Assembly (NCBI GenBank): GCA_031002005.1
Contig: CM061920.1
Span: 46,726,610-46,790,609, forward strand
Direction of reading: 5' to 3'
DNA from: Vandiemenella viatica
Taxonomy: Eukaryota; Arthropoda; Insecta; Orthoptera; Morabidae
DNA length: 64,000 bases
Positions 1 to 12,180 of this stretch are shown one piece after another; position 1 is the stretch's first letter; each line of letters opens with the position of its first letter. A model generated the notes under the pieces. That model saw only the letters and a list, made by a program, of their open reading frames with translations, was not told the origin of the DNA and searched no databases. Made by a program: the position numbers and the translations under genes.

Positions 1-1688
1 AAACGATTCGAAAGTAACGGGTAGAGATTGGTTTAGTAACGAATACATACGGGTACAGAATTTCTCGTTACATTTACAGCTCTAACAAGCAAACATTTTA
101 CTGGAAAGACTGTGATCGTTTATCTTACGCTGCCTTTCTTCGTGTGTTTCGGGAAGGAAGAGAAACGAGGTGCACGTAGAATAGATATTAAAATTACTTT
201 CTTCTTGTAAAATATTTTAAGCTATCTGTTAACATTCGCTAGTCTCTTGCTGTCTATTCGGATCCGGTATTAATAGATTAAAGGCTGTTAGTGTCTGCAA
301 GGTTATTTATTATTGTCAGGCAGATTATTTGTAGATTTTTCATAACTCTCAATAAACGTTTCTCCGTTAGTTACTGGCGGTAACAGCCCCAAAATACAAA
401 TATATTCTTCACCAGTTTTTTTAAAAAGATCATTTCCACTGCAATAGATTCTCAAATTTGAAATTTCGTCAGAATGAGATTAAGGAACTAGAAGAGCCTG
501 ATCCTGGTTAGATTTTTAAACCGGAATTTCAGACTTTTTACAATTTGGTTTATAGGTTTCCTGTCATCCACGACCTCTCTGAAGTAGCAGTTACGCTATT
601 CGCTTGGAATGACTTAGCGAGAGCCAAGAAAACGGAAATCTGGATAATAGGCAATCCAGCGAAGGACGTTAGTACCACATTAGGCTTATTACAAAATCCC
701 ATATGTACTTCTTTTATTTAATTAAATTATACCTTTTAATAAGCTTTTTAAATTTCTAATTTGCTTTGGCCGATTTCTTGATTTTGACTAAATTTTATAC
801 CGTTTGTGTGTAAGAGAAGTTTGTACTTCAGACCCACAAATTTTACTTTAGTCTCACAACGGGGAAACAGCTACTAACTCACATTTAAAAACTGTTTTCT
901 GCAACAGCTAAGAGTCAAGCAGATATGAAAATATTTTCTGAAACGCTTGAAACAAAGGAAATACGGTTAATAGAATCCTAGTGATCGTAAAAGGAAGTCC
1001 ATATCATTACCAAAGGTATTCCTTTTCAGTGGGAGAACCATTTTATCTTTTAATTCACTAAGTCACTTTGTTGAGTTGAGGAAGTATTCTAAAGGTGCAT
1101 TCGCACGGCGCGTTGTATGGCAGTCCGCGATGGGTCGAGGCGCGCTGTCCCTGCTAGTGCATGCGGCAAATATGAAAGGCCTCCCTCACAACGCGCCTGG
1201 CAACGCAGCTTAAGAATATGTCGATAACGGATTTCATGATGTGCGGGTACGTGTTTGATGTTTGTGGGAGAGAAATATATTCTCGTATAATTGCTGTAAT
1301 AAGGATACCTGTAATCAATTATTTAAATAAATCCTCATTGAGATTGTATTCTGTATTAAAGCAATTAATTGTAAAGTGAATCTGAAGATCGCAAAAATGT
1401 CTGTATCGAGATTCTGCATTTTGCAACCCATGAATTGTTTTTAGTATACTCGTACTTTTGTATAAGTCTCCCACAAATTTTGCACTTAATTTTCAGAATA
1501 ACCAGTTTTTCGTATTTTTATTTAAAAGTTCTATATCTAGACCACTATTTTAGCTTAGTATCTTTTCCCAATGGAAATTCAGTGAAATTTTTTATAAAGC
1601 CCTTCGGCCAAAGTTTTCCTTAAAATTTAATGAATGTGTAGCGTATTTAATGAGTTATGTAAGTAAGGTGAAATTTAATCCTAATAGC
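1..1688. other. A+T-rich DNA, no gene recognised
   Basis: No open frame here looks like a known protein. The only structured parts are a diverged SINE core near 596-648 and a G+C-rich patch around 1095-1215 whose ends carry short inverted words (GCGCGTTGT near 1106 and ACAACGCGC near 1188). The patch may be a decayed transposon terminus, but I could not define its limits. Confidence 0.5.
596..648 (-). repeat. diverged SINE core fragment
   Basis: Read on the minus strand, this stretch aligns by eye with the central domain of the SINE-A copies elsewhere in the window (ATCCAGATTT at one end, CGAATG at the other), with many substitutions. Neither tRNA head nor tail is recognisable. It is probably an old relic. 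Confidence 0.4.
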
Positions 1689-1699
1689 ACTATCGGCAA

Positions 1700-1965
1700 A
1701 CCGAGCTTGGTGAGTGAACGGTTAACGTTCTGGCCTCGCATTCGGGAGGACGCGGGTTCGAATCCCCGTCCGGGCATCCAGATTTGGGTTTTCCATTGTT
1801 TCCCCAAATCACTCCAGGCGAATGCCAGGGTGCTTCCTTCAAAAAGGTAATAGCCGAATTTCTTCCCGTTCCTTGTCCCCAGTCCCATCCCGCCTCTAAT
1901 GACCTTAACCGTCGACGAGGCGTAAAGCAATAAGAAAATAAAAATAATAATACGTAATAAAAAAA
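1700..1965 (+). mobile_element. SINE-A (tRNA-derived), complete, with TSD
   Basis: The head is tRNA-like, with a clear RNA polymerase III B box (GGTTCGAATCC near 1755) and a weaker A box upstream. It is followed by the family core (CCAGATTTGGGTTTTCC region), a tail ending in GACGAGGCGTAAA, and an A-rich 3' end. An 11-bp target-site duplication, ACTATCGGCAA, flanks it at 1689-1699 and 1966-1976. SINEs encode no protein and are copied by LINE reverse transcriptase in trans. The short protein-like frames inside it on both strands are not genes. Confidence 0.93.
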
Positions 1966-1976
1966 ACTATCGGCAA

Positions 1977-3159
1977 GTTGACCTTTGGTGACATAAAGTC
2001 CTGAGAAATATTGGTTTTGATGACCTATTTTCTGTATTCGTGAAATTACAAGCCATGTACAGTCAGTAATAGTGCATATTTAAGATTCGCTGCAGTTGCT
2101 TTGTTTTACAAGCTCATGCGTTCGTAAAGTTTGTTGTAACAATCTACTGAAATGAAATAATATACAATAAAACAGTCAACAACAACGGTGCTAAGTTGGC
2201 GGGAATCGAAAATCGAAAGTGAAAATTGTTGATCGTTATTTACTGCAGCTGATGGTAATAATGTTTCAGTATATTTACTATCAGAATTTTTTTTGGTGGT
2301 CATATGTTACTACTAGCAAAATCCCCTAATTAAATTAAAACCTGACAAATATATGCATTTCTACAGAAAAATTAACGTTTTGAAATATATGCAACCGGGG
2401 CAGTAACTACTGTGTAATGAAACGCATTTGAGTTTGAGTAACAAGTAAAGTTGGCTTCGAATCACCTGCAGCATTATGCGATTCAGCAGACGAGGTTTCC
2501 TTTAATAGCGACTGATATGCCGATTGTTTGCCTATTACTTACCGTTTAGTTCAATATTTCATGCAGCAGCCGATGTTTAAAGAAGAAAATGTAAAGTTTG
2601 TTGCAAAAAATCTGAAAATAATGCAATGAAACTTCTCTCACACAAATAAAAATGTACTCCTTTGCCCTTCTTTATTACCGTTAAAAAGCTGTAAAGAGAA
2701 ATCGGTATAATTTGTAAACATTACTCTGACAGAACTTCTCTTCACAGTACAATAGTTAATCCTAAAAATAGATTCATATTATACTGTAATTGTTACTCTT
2801 TAAAACGTAAAATAAACTTTCGGCCCACTTGCTTTTGTGTAATATTAGGTGGAAACTATCGTCAGATTTTTAACACCTTCCTTAGCAAAAGAACAACTAA
2901 ACTCTTACTGTTCTCTTCTAACAACCTCTGTTCAAACGCATTTTACTCGCCAGTACGTCTCCACAAAGACCTTATTACAATCAGCCCTATTGCAAGCCTA
3001 CCAATCATCTAGCATGCAACGAACATTCACAAATAAAGATGTCATTTAAAGGCATTAATTTTCAGGGTGTGATTTGAGGAAGAAAAAGACTTAACATATT
3101 TAATTTATCAGACATGCATATAACTTTCAAGCGCTCAGATAATTTGCTACGAAAGTCCG
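1977..3159. other. A+T-rich DNA, no gene recognised
   Basis: Only short frames occur here, including one of 66 codons at 2849-3049 that matches nothing I know and has no supporting context. No repeat structure or RNA gene was seen. Confidence 0.5.
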
Positions 3160-3690
3160 TATTCTAGGCGTTACGAACTTTCTACAACTTTGGTCAGGCC
3201 ATTACTTGAATATGGTGGTGCAGTATGGGACCCATATTTTGGTTATCATATACAGGGATTAGAAGGGGTGCAATTTGTGCAAAGGAGGGTACATGTCTGG
3301 AAATCATCGTAGAGCAAAATCAGTTAGTGATTTGATAAAGGAGCTGGTCTGGAAGATGGGAGGATGTTTGAAGATGTGTGCAGGGTGTATATTTTTTTTA
3401 TGAGACTTAGAAGGTATTATCGGAAGATTTTAGAGCGGTGCATGGAGGGAAAAGATGACCTTGGCCACAAGCTGGCATTCGATTTCAGGTACCAGGGTGT
3501 GGTTCTTTTGTAAGTAAGAGTGTCAGGGATTGGAATAAATTACTAATGGAAGTGATGAACAATTTACAAAAAACACTGAAAGAATTCAAAATTAAATTTA
3601 GTGAAGAGTAAAAGTAGGCGGGCAAGAGAAAGGAGAAGTAATGGGAGTGTAGGGAATCTGCACCGGAGCCTGCGCTTCCTACCAATCAAA
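3160..3690 (+). pseudogene. LINE-A relic, 3' end of reverse transcriptase ORF
   Basis: Broken frames read as the C-terminal part of a non-LTR reverse transcriptase: TLVRPLLEYGGAVWDPYF near 3190-3240, then a region like IKELVW, and near the end a frame related to CVRDWNKL. The same layout is seen better preserved at 61549-62490. The unit ends in a short A+T-rich tail (AAATTAAATATTAATAG) like the other LINE-A copies. It is 5'-truncated and full of frameshifts, so it cannot make protein. The family is CR1/jockey-like in appearance, but the clade is not settled. Confidence 0.75.
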
Positions 3691-4438
3691 TTAAATATTA
3701 ATAGAAGAAAATTATAAACTCAAGTTGTAATATAATCATTAAGTAACTTTCATATTGCTTTGTATAACGAGAAATACTGACTTTTTCAAATTTAGAAACT
3801 AGAATTGAGCTCATTTCTGAGCGATATGTCAATGAAAACAGACGCTTTTGTGCACTTTCTGTATACAATCAGCACATTGTACCAAAACATACGTTTTTCA
3901 TTTGCGGGGAATTATAACTGCAGAAGTTCCTTCAACCTAATCGAAAAGGGCAAAATAAAATTAAGAGGAAAACTGTAGGTAAATCGCTAAGATATGAAAT
4001 TTAGTGAATCACTAAATCAGATGTAACGTGTGTGAAATGACGAAACACGTTGTGATCAATGAACAATATTAATCTAGAACGTCAACTTCCTGAATGCTTG
4101 CGAAATATCAACTTTATTCCTTATGTTTGAGGGAAGGTATTTTCTTAAAATTTTCAAAAACGATTTCTTGTGGGAGTGAGAGGAAAAATACGTGTGCTGA
4201 GTTTCCTTCTCTCTGGTACTGGATGTGGATAAATTGCGTAAGGGAAATGTTCGCGTGATGGTACAGACCACTGACGATTCTACTGTCCTGGCAGCCTAGG
4301 CGCCAGCGTGTTCGCGAAATGAGCCAATCTTATTAGAATGAGATTCATAGGATTGCGTTAGTGTCTGTATCTCTGTTAACTTTTTTTTTTTTTTTTAAAT
4401 TGTTCACAAAATAATTACAACTAGAATGAATGAAATAT
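3691..4438. other. A+T-rich DNA, no gene recognised
   Basis: No coding, RNA or repeat feature was recognised apart from a T-tract at about 4381-4396. Confidence 0.5.
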
Positions 4439-4450
4439 CAGGATTTACCT

Positions 4451-4693
4451 TTTCTTTTATCTGCTTAATGTCTCTCTAACAGCGAGGTCTTTAGAGACGG
4501 GAAAGGATGAAGGGCAAGGAATGGGAAGGAATTCGGCCAAGGCCTTTGGAAGGAAGCATCCCGGCATTTGCCTGGAATGATTTGGGAAACCATGGAAAAC
4601 CCAAATCTGGATACCCGGACGGGGATTCAAACCGCCCGCGCCGTCCTCCCGAATGCGAGGTCAGAACGCTAGCCGTTACACCACCACGCTCGG
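4451..4693 (-). mobile_element. SINE-A, complete, with TSD
   Basis: On the minus strand the order is tRNA-like head (B box region near 4625), core, and tail ending in the GTCTCTAAAGACCTCGCTG region. A 12-bp target duplication, CAGGATTTACCT, lies at 4439-4450 and 4694-4705. This subtype has GTCTCTAAAGACC in the tail, as do the copies at 17.3, 45.8, 48.0 and 62.8 kb, whereas the 1.7-kb copy has CCTCTAATGACC. Frames on both strands are not genes. Confidence 0.92.
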
Positions 4694-4705
4694 CAGGATT
4701 TACCT

Positions 4706-6650
4706 GTTTAAACGTGTGCAGTAATACCTGTAACGTCGTATTTCTTAATATACACATATCATAAACGTACTTGCGCTCAATATTTTTTTTCGATAATTGA
4801 AGAAGATATTCTTAAGTACAGCGAATTAATTATAAAAAATCATGATTTTATTTTGTTTTGTAAATGATGAAGCGAAAATAACTTTTGCAAGACCGGTAAA
4901 AGCGGTAACGAAAATTTAATAACCAGGAAAGTTTACATTTGACAGTTATCGAGAGTTCGTTATCATTGTTTTCAATCAAGCTTGGCCCCTGTTCTTGCTT
5001 TTGTTACTACTTCTGTTCGATTACAGAACCATCCATTCAAGTTTACGTGTCCCGGAATGTTGGGATCTTCCATGAAGATAAGCAATGTCGTCTGTCTTCC
5101 ACCTTGATAAGAGAAAATCAAGCACAACATTACTGTATTCGTCAGTGATCATGATTAAATTCTATGAGAATAAATGATCAACTTTTTGCTTGATTTCCAA
5201 GAAATTCAGCATCCACCCCAAAATGTGTAATCATGTATAGTTTTAGAGTAAGATTGTTTGTCTGTTTACTCGTATCACTTCTTAACTATGTGCATGGCAA
5301 AATAGGTGTAAAATAGGGCAAAGTATGATGGTATTTATGATGGGCTGTATGATAAAATCAATTGTTTCTATGAAACCAAAGCCTAGGACAGAAGGAACTG
5401 ATGTACAAGTGTTATTGAAAACACATTATAATGTATCAATTAAAATATTTTTACCATTTGATCAGATAGTTATTCAGCAAGTACTAAACTCATGCCGAGT
5501 TTCCATTAAGGAGATAAGATGCATCTTCACGCCTGAGTGTTCACGGAACAAGTTCTTGCCGTCACTGAGCTGCTACAACTGATTTTTGTGAACTTGTAAG
5601 AAAATACACTCAGAATATGACTTGAGTGATTTCTCCTTCTGGTTAGATGTGGTTTCCTATTTTTCCAGTATTAAAACCACTAATTGAAGATATTTTATTA
5701 TATAACTTCCACCTGCAAGTTCAGCACAAATTTCAACAAATACCACTAATTTGCTCAAAAATGTTGAAACGTTTAAGTTGCCACTTAGTGGTATTATGTG
5801 GCTGGAGAAGTAGTTCAATGTTAAATATGTGAATCACTGTTAAGTTCATTCGATTTTCACAGTTTTTCGTCATTAGGTAATTGATCTATCCAGGAACATT
5901 CCGGAAAACGATGAATTACCGAAAAAAATGGTCACAATTACAATAGGTCACTTCACATAAATTTTTAATGATCTTTCGAGTCGCACATCTGGCTAACCAA
6001 TATAAAATTCACTTTAATCAAACCATTCGAAGCTTTTCATTTTCCCATCATGACTATTGTCATTATAATTATTATTACAAAATAATTTTGTAAAAGAAGA
6101 GAATAGTTGGTTTGAATCAATATCTAGCTACAGAGATCTTATCGACAGTTCGTAAAATTATTATTATTTTTTTCTGTTAAGAGTGTTGAGAGAAAATTTA
6201 GGTTATTCTTAGTTTTAGACCATAACCTGCTATACTTAAAGCTACTGTCTTCTGCTGTGAGTCATTTTAGCTGTTGGGCATTAATAGGTAATGGATCGCC
6301 TACTCTTATCCAGTTCTTTCCAGCAAGCATAAAAACAACGCTAAAGGCAGAATCTATGTAGCAAGAAATTTCTCGTTTTGTTGTCGCAATATACAACACA
6401 AGATCAATGTTCAATATCGTCAGGTATTAAGAATTCAATCCAATAATCCGAAATTCCTATGAATATTACTATGAATATCAGATCTTCATCTCCTATATCC
6501 CAGTTTGGCGTTCTTGTTTTGTCAATACGTTGGAGAATTTTATTATTATTATTACAGATTCCGTTTACGGGAGAAATATTTAAGACTGTTTATGAACTCT
6601 TACCTACTCCGAAGTAAGAAAAATAGTTACGTCACCTTTTCCACTAAAAA
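4706..6650. other. A+T-rich DNA, no gene recognised
   Basis: Several frames of 60-85 codons occur (for example 4939-5148, 5325-5582 and 5647-5832). None resembles a known family, and base composition does not change across them, so I leave them as non-coding. Confidence 0.45.
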
Positions 6651-6889
6651 CCGAGCGTAGTGGATGAGTGGTAATGCACTGGCCTAGCATTCGGGATGAC
6701 AGGGATTCGAAACCAGGTCCGACCATCCAGATTTGAATATGCCATGGTCTCCCCAAATCACGCCAGGCGAATGCTTAGATGGTTCCTTCAAAATTCCATG
6801 GTAGCATTAATTCCCATTCCTTGCCCCCAGTCCTTTCTCATCTCTAATGACCTCGACGTCGACGGGGCGTAAATCCATAAGCAAGAAAA
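6651..6889 (+). mobile_element. SINE-A, diverged
   Basis: Head with a degenerate B box (GGATTCGAAACC near 6702), core ATCCAGATTTGAATATGCC, and tail ATCTCTAATGACCTCGACGTCG followed by GGGGCGTAAA. It is more diverged than the other copies. I found no convincing target duplication, which suggests an older insertion. Confidence 0.85.
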
Positions 6890-8194
6890 GTGCAGAAACT
6901 GTCGTTTTTGCTGCATGTAACACTAATCCTTAAAGGTTTCCATATGTTGCAGTTGAGACAGTTAAATAAGGAAGCTGCAACTTTTCGTTTTTACAATATG
7001 CAGCAGTCTTCTCTGGCACTTCTTTTTCGTTGTGAGGGTTCATGCTCCTTAATTCCATAAAATTTCCTATTTATTATTTTGATTTTCTTTTTTGAATTTT
7101 ACTTGACACTCTACTTTGTTATATCAGCATGTCATTGTTGATTTAGGTTATAATGAAATAATTTAAATTAACTAATTAAAATTATTCTTGTAATTTTTAA
7201 TCGTCACTTTTGTACCTAGATGGATAAAAGTATGGCGGGCACGACGTTCCTGACCGCTTTAGATACATACCAAGCTGCTCAACACTTGAACCTTTTTCTT
7301 GAAGCCACGTAAAACCAAAACTTAGTCGAGACGTCATTAGCGTCAGCAAGCTCCGGAATAATATTAGTTGGCTGTTGCTGGTACAAAGTTTTAGAGTTGT
7401 CAGATTCGTTTTTTCTAGTTCACGAATTTGACAATGTGACAATGCGTGAGCTTTACTGACACTGAAGACGTGATGCATATTTAAGTGCAGTGCAGCGTTG
7501 TGAATATGGGAACGGAAAATCCGATCGCCACATTAGTCTTACAGATGAATCGAGAACAGCTCTTCAATCTTGGTCGGCTTAGGGATGAAGCCCTAACACT
7601 GCTAACGTTTCTTTGCTTGACCCTTGAGGATTGTTTAAAGCCGAGTTGTTGACCGCTTAATATGAAACTTTGTTCAAACTATTAAGTGTATTTAATTTCT
7701 TTTATGGGGACCAACTTTTTTAAATAACCATTATATTCGAATCAGTGTTGCTAAGGTTAAGTGAATTATCAGTTCACATTAATGCATTGCCACTATTAAG
7801 TAGTATCTATTTTGCCTCATCATTTCCTTCCTTTAAGCGAAATACGAGCCTGTTCATTGCATGATGTGGTACCCGGGCAGGGGTATAGTTAGGAAACAGA
7901 TGAGCGTCACTACACTCTATCAACCAGTTGGTTGTTTATGTTTGCTGACGTAATTCATATCTCTGTGAAGATAGTGCCAGGCTGTTTATTCATCACTCTC
8001 AATCAACTACCACTGATATCAATAAACTGAGACTATTCAAAAACAACTAATTTTAACGATTACTTATTGCACTTTATATACACGGGCAAGCCCGACTATT
8101 TCGAAGTCATGGTTTTGAGATGGATCCATTATCATTATCATCTTATGCCAAGTACAACAAAAGACATGTCAATCAGAAAATTAAATCTATAGAT
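6890..8194. other. A+T-rich DNA, no gene recognised
   Basis: A 93-codon minus-strand frame at 7197-7478 has no recognisable domain. Nothing else was seen. Confidence 0.45.
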
Positions 8195-8810
8195 TCAAGT
8201 CATCTTCCGGCAGCCGGTCCAGCTTGATGTAGTGTGAGAAGGCCTCCAGATAATCTTTTTGCTGGACAGTCTATCATAATGTGGACAGCAGTTTAGATAC
8301 CACCACAGTCACACAACGTATCTTCACGGAGACCCCATTTATGCAATGTTGCATTGCACACTCCATGACACGTGCGAAATCTGTTCAATCGACACCAAAG
8401 ACGCCTTGGCAAGTCAAGCCCTGGAACACAGGTTGTCTGGTGTGGGCTTCCCACTCCTTTCTCCACTCTTCATACAGGTTAAAGTTGTCATATCTGAGAT
8501 TGGCTGCTTCCATGTAGGCAGGTCTCCTCGATTTTAGTCATGTGCGAGGCAGCTGAAGAAGATCTCCATGCAGAGGAATCATGTTGTTTCTCCCCACTCC
8601 TTCCAATTCTCTAAGCAACATCGATTTTCTCCTCAAATATGGTGGAGGAATGTTGGAAAGTACAGGCAGCCTGGATACTGGGGTAGACCTAAAGACACCA
8701 CTCATTGTTCTCAAAGCAGCATTAAGCTGGGTGTCAACTTTGGCAGTATTAGTACTACCAAGCCATGTAGGGCAACAGTATTCTGCTGGGGAGAATGCCA
8801 AGCTTCTGTG
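8195..8810 (-). pseudogene. LINE-C relic, 3' end of reverse transcriptase ORF
   Basis: Minus-strand frames read as the end of a non-LTR retrotransposon ORF2. First comes FSPAEYCCPTWLGSTNTAKV, with the typical following region (QLNAALRTMSGVFRSTP, then WLPVLSNI-like LPVLSNIPPPYLRR). After a frame break come words resembling NRFRTCHGVC and a Cys-rich segment near 8280-8360. The region is broken by stops and is interrupted at its 5' side by the truncated SINE at 8811-8985. It differs from LINE-A and LINE-B here. Confidence 0.75.
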
Positions 8811-8985
8811 TTTACGCCTTATAGACGTTGTGGTGATTAGAGGCGGGAAAGGACTGGGGGTAAGGAGCGGAAAGTAATTCAGTCGTGATCTTTCGCAGGA
8901 ACCATCCCGGCATTCGCCTGGAGTGATTTGGGAAACCCAAATCTTGATGGTCTGACCGGGATTCGAACCAACTTTCAATCAAAGG
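8811..8985 (-). mobile_element. SINE-A, truncated and diverged
   Basis: The minus strand shows the tail (CGTAAA, CTCTAATCACC), the core (AAATCACTCCAGGCGAATGC) and part of a B box (GGTTCGAATCCC near 8955). The tRNA head is largely lost. It sits directly at the edge of the LINE-C relic, so it may have inserted into it. Confidence 0.8.
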
Positions 8986-9137
8986 CCATCCTGGTGTCGG
9001 TTTTCCGCAATCGTTTGTGTGAATGCTGGAACGAACCACGAGTTCCTCTTCACATACTAATCCGTTCACAATGAAAAATTGACATTGGTAATACAGAATG
9101 CAGTTCACATGGTTAACAGATCTGTGGCAACACTAAT

Positions 9138-9980
9138 GCCGCATTTGCACTCTCGCTTCGAGCCTCGTCGAAATGTTAGTGCACGAGCGCTGACACGAAC
9201 TGCCGTTTACTTTGTTTTTGTTACTTATGGCTTTACGCCTCGTCGACGTAGAGGTCATTAGAGGCTGGGGACAAGTTACTGAATAAAATATCAATCACAG
9301 ACTAGTAGGTTTATATTTTTTACTTTTATTAAACAGTTTTACACTTTCAAGAGAAATATGGAACAGATTCAGGATACTAGTACACTGAAAATTTCGATTA
9401 ACCATAGCTGTACTATTTTTAGCTACTGGAGACAGTTTCAAAAGTATTTATATTTGTTCAAAATTTCAAACTCAGCTATATCAATAATTGTATATTAAGT
9501 TCGTGAAACTTTTCATGCTGTCTTAAAGGATGAAATAAAGAAGGGAAATAAAAAAGTGCTATGTTTAAATTAACTAATTTTTCTATCTTATCGTTATAAT
9601 TTTTATTTAGTTTACTAAAAGATAATCGATTGTCTTATTTAGTCTTCAAGCAATCCTTTCATATATATTATTAATATTATTTGTATTAATCATATTTGAT
9701 GGATTAACTCAATAACAAAATACACAGGAGCATGTAAAGATTAACCATAGGTTTAATTATGAAGGATCAACAACAGATTTGCGATCCGTCAATCAAAGCT
9801 GTTTCAATGCATTAGTGTAATGTAAACAACGTGCTCGCGCCTTTGACTCGTGCCAAAAAACCGACACTTAGGCGAGCGGCACTCGCGAGCGACCACGCGA
9901 GGCGAGACTACGCGAGCGCAGTGTTTACACTCTCGTGTTCGCGCTGTCTCGCGTCGACTTGCGCGAGAGTGTAAGGCGGC
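9138..9980. mobile_element. family X TIR element, non-autonomous copy 1
   Basis: The ends are inverted copies of each other: GCCGCATTTGCACTCTCGC at the left, and at the right GCGAGAGTGTAAGGCGGC. Both terminal 150-bp regions are rich in CG and in inverted copies of ACTCTCGC/GCGAG words, while the middle is A+T-rich. The middle (about 9390-9500) matches the minus strand of 19.5-19.6 kb, and the right end matches the minus strand of the 17.6 and 19.0 kb pieces, so this is one of two copies of the same element in opposite orientation. No transposase frame is visible. The superfamily is unknown because I could not fix a target duplication. Confidence 0.7.
9229..9270 (-). mobile_element. SINE-A tail fragment
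   Basis: A short match to the SINE-A 3' end on the minus strand (TTTACGCCTCGTCGACG, then GGTCATTAGAGGC). It sits inside family X copy 1, where the second family X copy has no such sequence, so it is an insertion that kept only the tail. Confidence 0.6.
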
Positions 9981-11243
9981 ACAACGTTCCCCCCATTGTG
10001 ACAGGAGTACAATAGTGATGATAGAGACGGTAGTTGCGGTCATACAGAAACTATCACCAGGTGGCCTGCATCCCTAGACAGTCGCAGGGTAAAAGATAAA
10101 GTATATTGCCTAGGGGAGTAACTAACAGAAATAGTACGCAGCGACGAAAACACAGGATCCTGGGACAGTTTGAAACGAATTGTACCACCCTAAACCTACC
10201 CTGAACATTCTCTAACTTGTTATAAGTTTTTAGGTTAAATTTATAGCTGTTGGGTCTGAATTGAGACAAAATACACGTAAGGTATCAAATTATATTAACA
10301 GTGTCGATTGTTACCCATAAGCTATCTTACTATGGGGAAAGACGTTCCAGTTTCATTTTTGAAGTCTAAAAGTAGTACTATATGTAATATTGCCCCAGCA
10401 TAAATAAACTTTCACTGTAAAGTCTTGGAGCTGCAGCTCTTCTTTATAATGTAGACAGACATGAAATATGTAAATTAGGATTCACTAGTTCCTTTTTATT
10501 TTGATGTCTGTGTTTGAATGTTTTCGAGCTTACAGTTGCTGGGATATTGGTCTCGAAACATCAGGAGTCTAATTCTAAGTGAAGTTTCACACACGAATCA
10601 GTTCTGCGTGGCAGAAATCCCTTTGTGCCTGCCGTCACGTGTGGGGCCTGGCGCTTACAGGTCTATTTCCAGTTTCAATTAATTTTACCTGACATTTCTG
10701 AATTTAGTAACGTATATCGAATTTCTCATTACCTAAAGTAACACATATAACTCTGTCGGATAACGGAACCCACGAAATGTGAATTTGAACTTTTGAAAAT
10801 AAATAAAACAGACCAATTTAATTAAAATGCTTACATTGATGGTATCATGAAGTTATAAAGCTAGCGGATTGTTATTACTTTCTGTTGAATAAGTTCCCCG
10901 TTGCTATTATTTTAGCTGGAGTAGAGTAAAGGATGGTTACATGGAATCAATACAAGTATCCCGTAGTATGAATAAAGGTATATCACGTTTATATTATGGA
11001 TCAACATAAAAAAAAATTTATCGATTCGCTTCCGAATACATATCATTTACGCTTACTCTAATAGAACTCATGTTCAAGGCTAATTTGTAATGAATAAAGC
11101 AGCGTCCGTTAATTGTGGGATGAGTGAGAATGATGTAGTAAACACTACCATTACCAGGTAGACCATTTGTTATGGTTGTTATCCTAAAACAAAAGATATT
11201 AACGATAAGTTCTTTGAAGTGAATTTATTTGAAAGACCTAATC
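9981..11243. other. no gene recognised
   Basis: No known coding domain, RNA gene or clear repeat was seen. Confidence 0.45.
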
Positions 11244-11420
11244 TAGTGGTTCATTAAGTTAAGGCGTCTGACTCGGAGAGGAAAAGTCCCTGGTTCGAAT
11301 CCCAGTCTTGGCCTGATCATTTACGGGTCATTAACTGAACTTCACCTCATTCTTCATGTGGAGTAGGCTAGTTCATTTTCCCTTACCATGCATTATTACT
11401 AATTCTGCGTGGCAGGATTC
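11244..11420 (+). mobile_element. tRNA-derived SINE-like unit, related to SINE-D
   Basis: A tRNA-like head (TAGTGGTTCATTAAGTTAAGG, B box GGTTCGAATCCC near 11291) is followed by a body containing ACTTCACCTC, which resembles the SINE-D body (ACCTTCACCTC). It does not fold as a good functional tRNA: the variable region is long and there is no clean acceptor pairing. It ends close to the LINE-A relic. Confidence 0.55.
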
Positions 11421-11424
11421 AGAA

Positions 11425-11736
11425 TTATTATTATTAATTTAATTGCGATGGAGCACACGCTCCGGTACCAATTCCCTGTCAACTAATTACCCATCTCTTA
11501 TTTTATTTTTTTTAATTACGTTATATAATTTGTTTGTTAAATATCTCCACCATCTACTTTTGTGATTTCCAAATTTTAATTTTAAATTCCTTCAGTGTTT
11601 TTGCTGAATTATTTATTAATTCACTTGGTAATTTGTTCCGATCCATGACATCATTACCCAAAAAAGAAACTTTTCCCACTCCCTTTTATGAATAATATCG
11701 AGTGCCAGCTTGTGCTCATTGACATTTTTCTCCTCC
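11425..11736 (-). pseudogene. LINE-A relic, 3' part (split by LTR element)
   Basis: On the minus strand this continues, after the LTR retrotransposon is removed, from the piece at 17026-17165. It resembles the copy at 62.2-62.5 kb: words matching CACAAGCTGGCACTC, then the typical 3' end with GGGAATTGGTACC and a tail of AATTAAATTAATAATAAT. The join gives GGAGG-AGAAAAATG, showing that the LTR element landed inside this LINE. The frame is broken. Confidence 0.75.
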
Positions 11737-12180
11737 TGAAGTGAACTACACTTAATGGTTCCTTGAGGTTTATTACTATGTACACAAAACACTGGTAAAC
11801 AATAACAAATGTGGTACAGTTAGCGGATGACCGTCGAGAAATTTAGCCTGGTCCTGATCCGGGGTAGAGAGAGACGGCTTCTACTTCTCGCGAACTTCCG
11901 GTGGTCTTCTGTAGTTGAAGCTGGTTCCGCGGTCAGGCCGGAACTGGCGGTGGAGCGGCCGGCTACGCTTATATAGGCGGCCTGGCGCAGGAATTCCGTT
12001 GTGTGGTAGTACGGCGACCTCTGTAAGAAATAGTCCCACTTAGCTTCTAGATGATTCTATTTGTTTTCCTGGTTTGTTTTGATGTCTCTGCGCCTGTTTG
12101 GAGTCGTATATGTATCCCGGCGTGCAGGCGCGTTGTGTGTGAGGTCTGCCTGGCAGGGGCCTTTACTGGCAGACTGAACA
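11737..12180 (-). repeat. 3' LTR of copy 1
   Basis: 444 bp, with no difference by eye from the 5' LTR. On the element strand it contains a TATATAA box and an AATAAA signal at the same positions as the 5' LTR. The Gag-Pol stop codon lies 16-18 nt inside this LTR. Confidence 0.95.

Noticed and set aside
1095..1215. A further copy of the CG-rich family X terminus
   Set aside because: Base composition is similar, but the specific ACTCTCGC words and matching ends are absent.
1700..1780. Functional tRNA genes at sites with perfect B boxes (1.7, 11.3, 34.6, 42.3, 62.8 kb)
   Set aside because: Each continues into a SINE body or a degraded copy of one, and no clean acceptor stem is evident.
2849..5832. 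Host exons at 2849-3049, 4939-5148, 5325-5582 and 5647-5832
   Set aside because: No recognisable domain, no codon bias against the flanks, and no convincing splice context.
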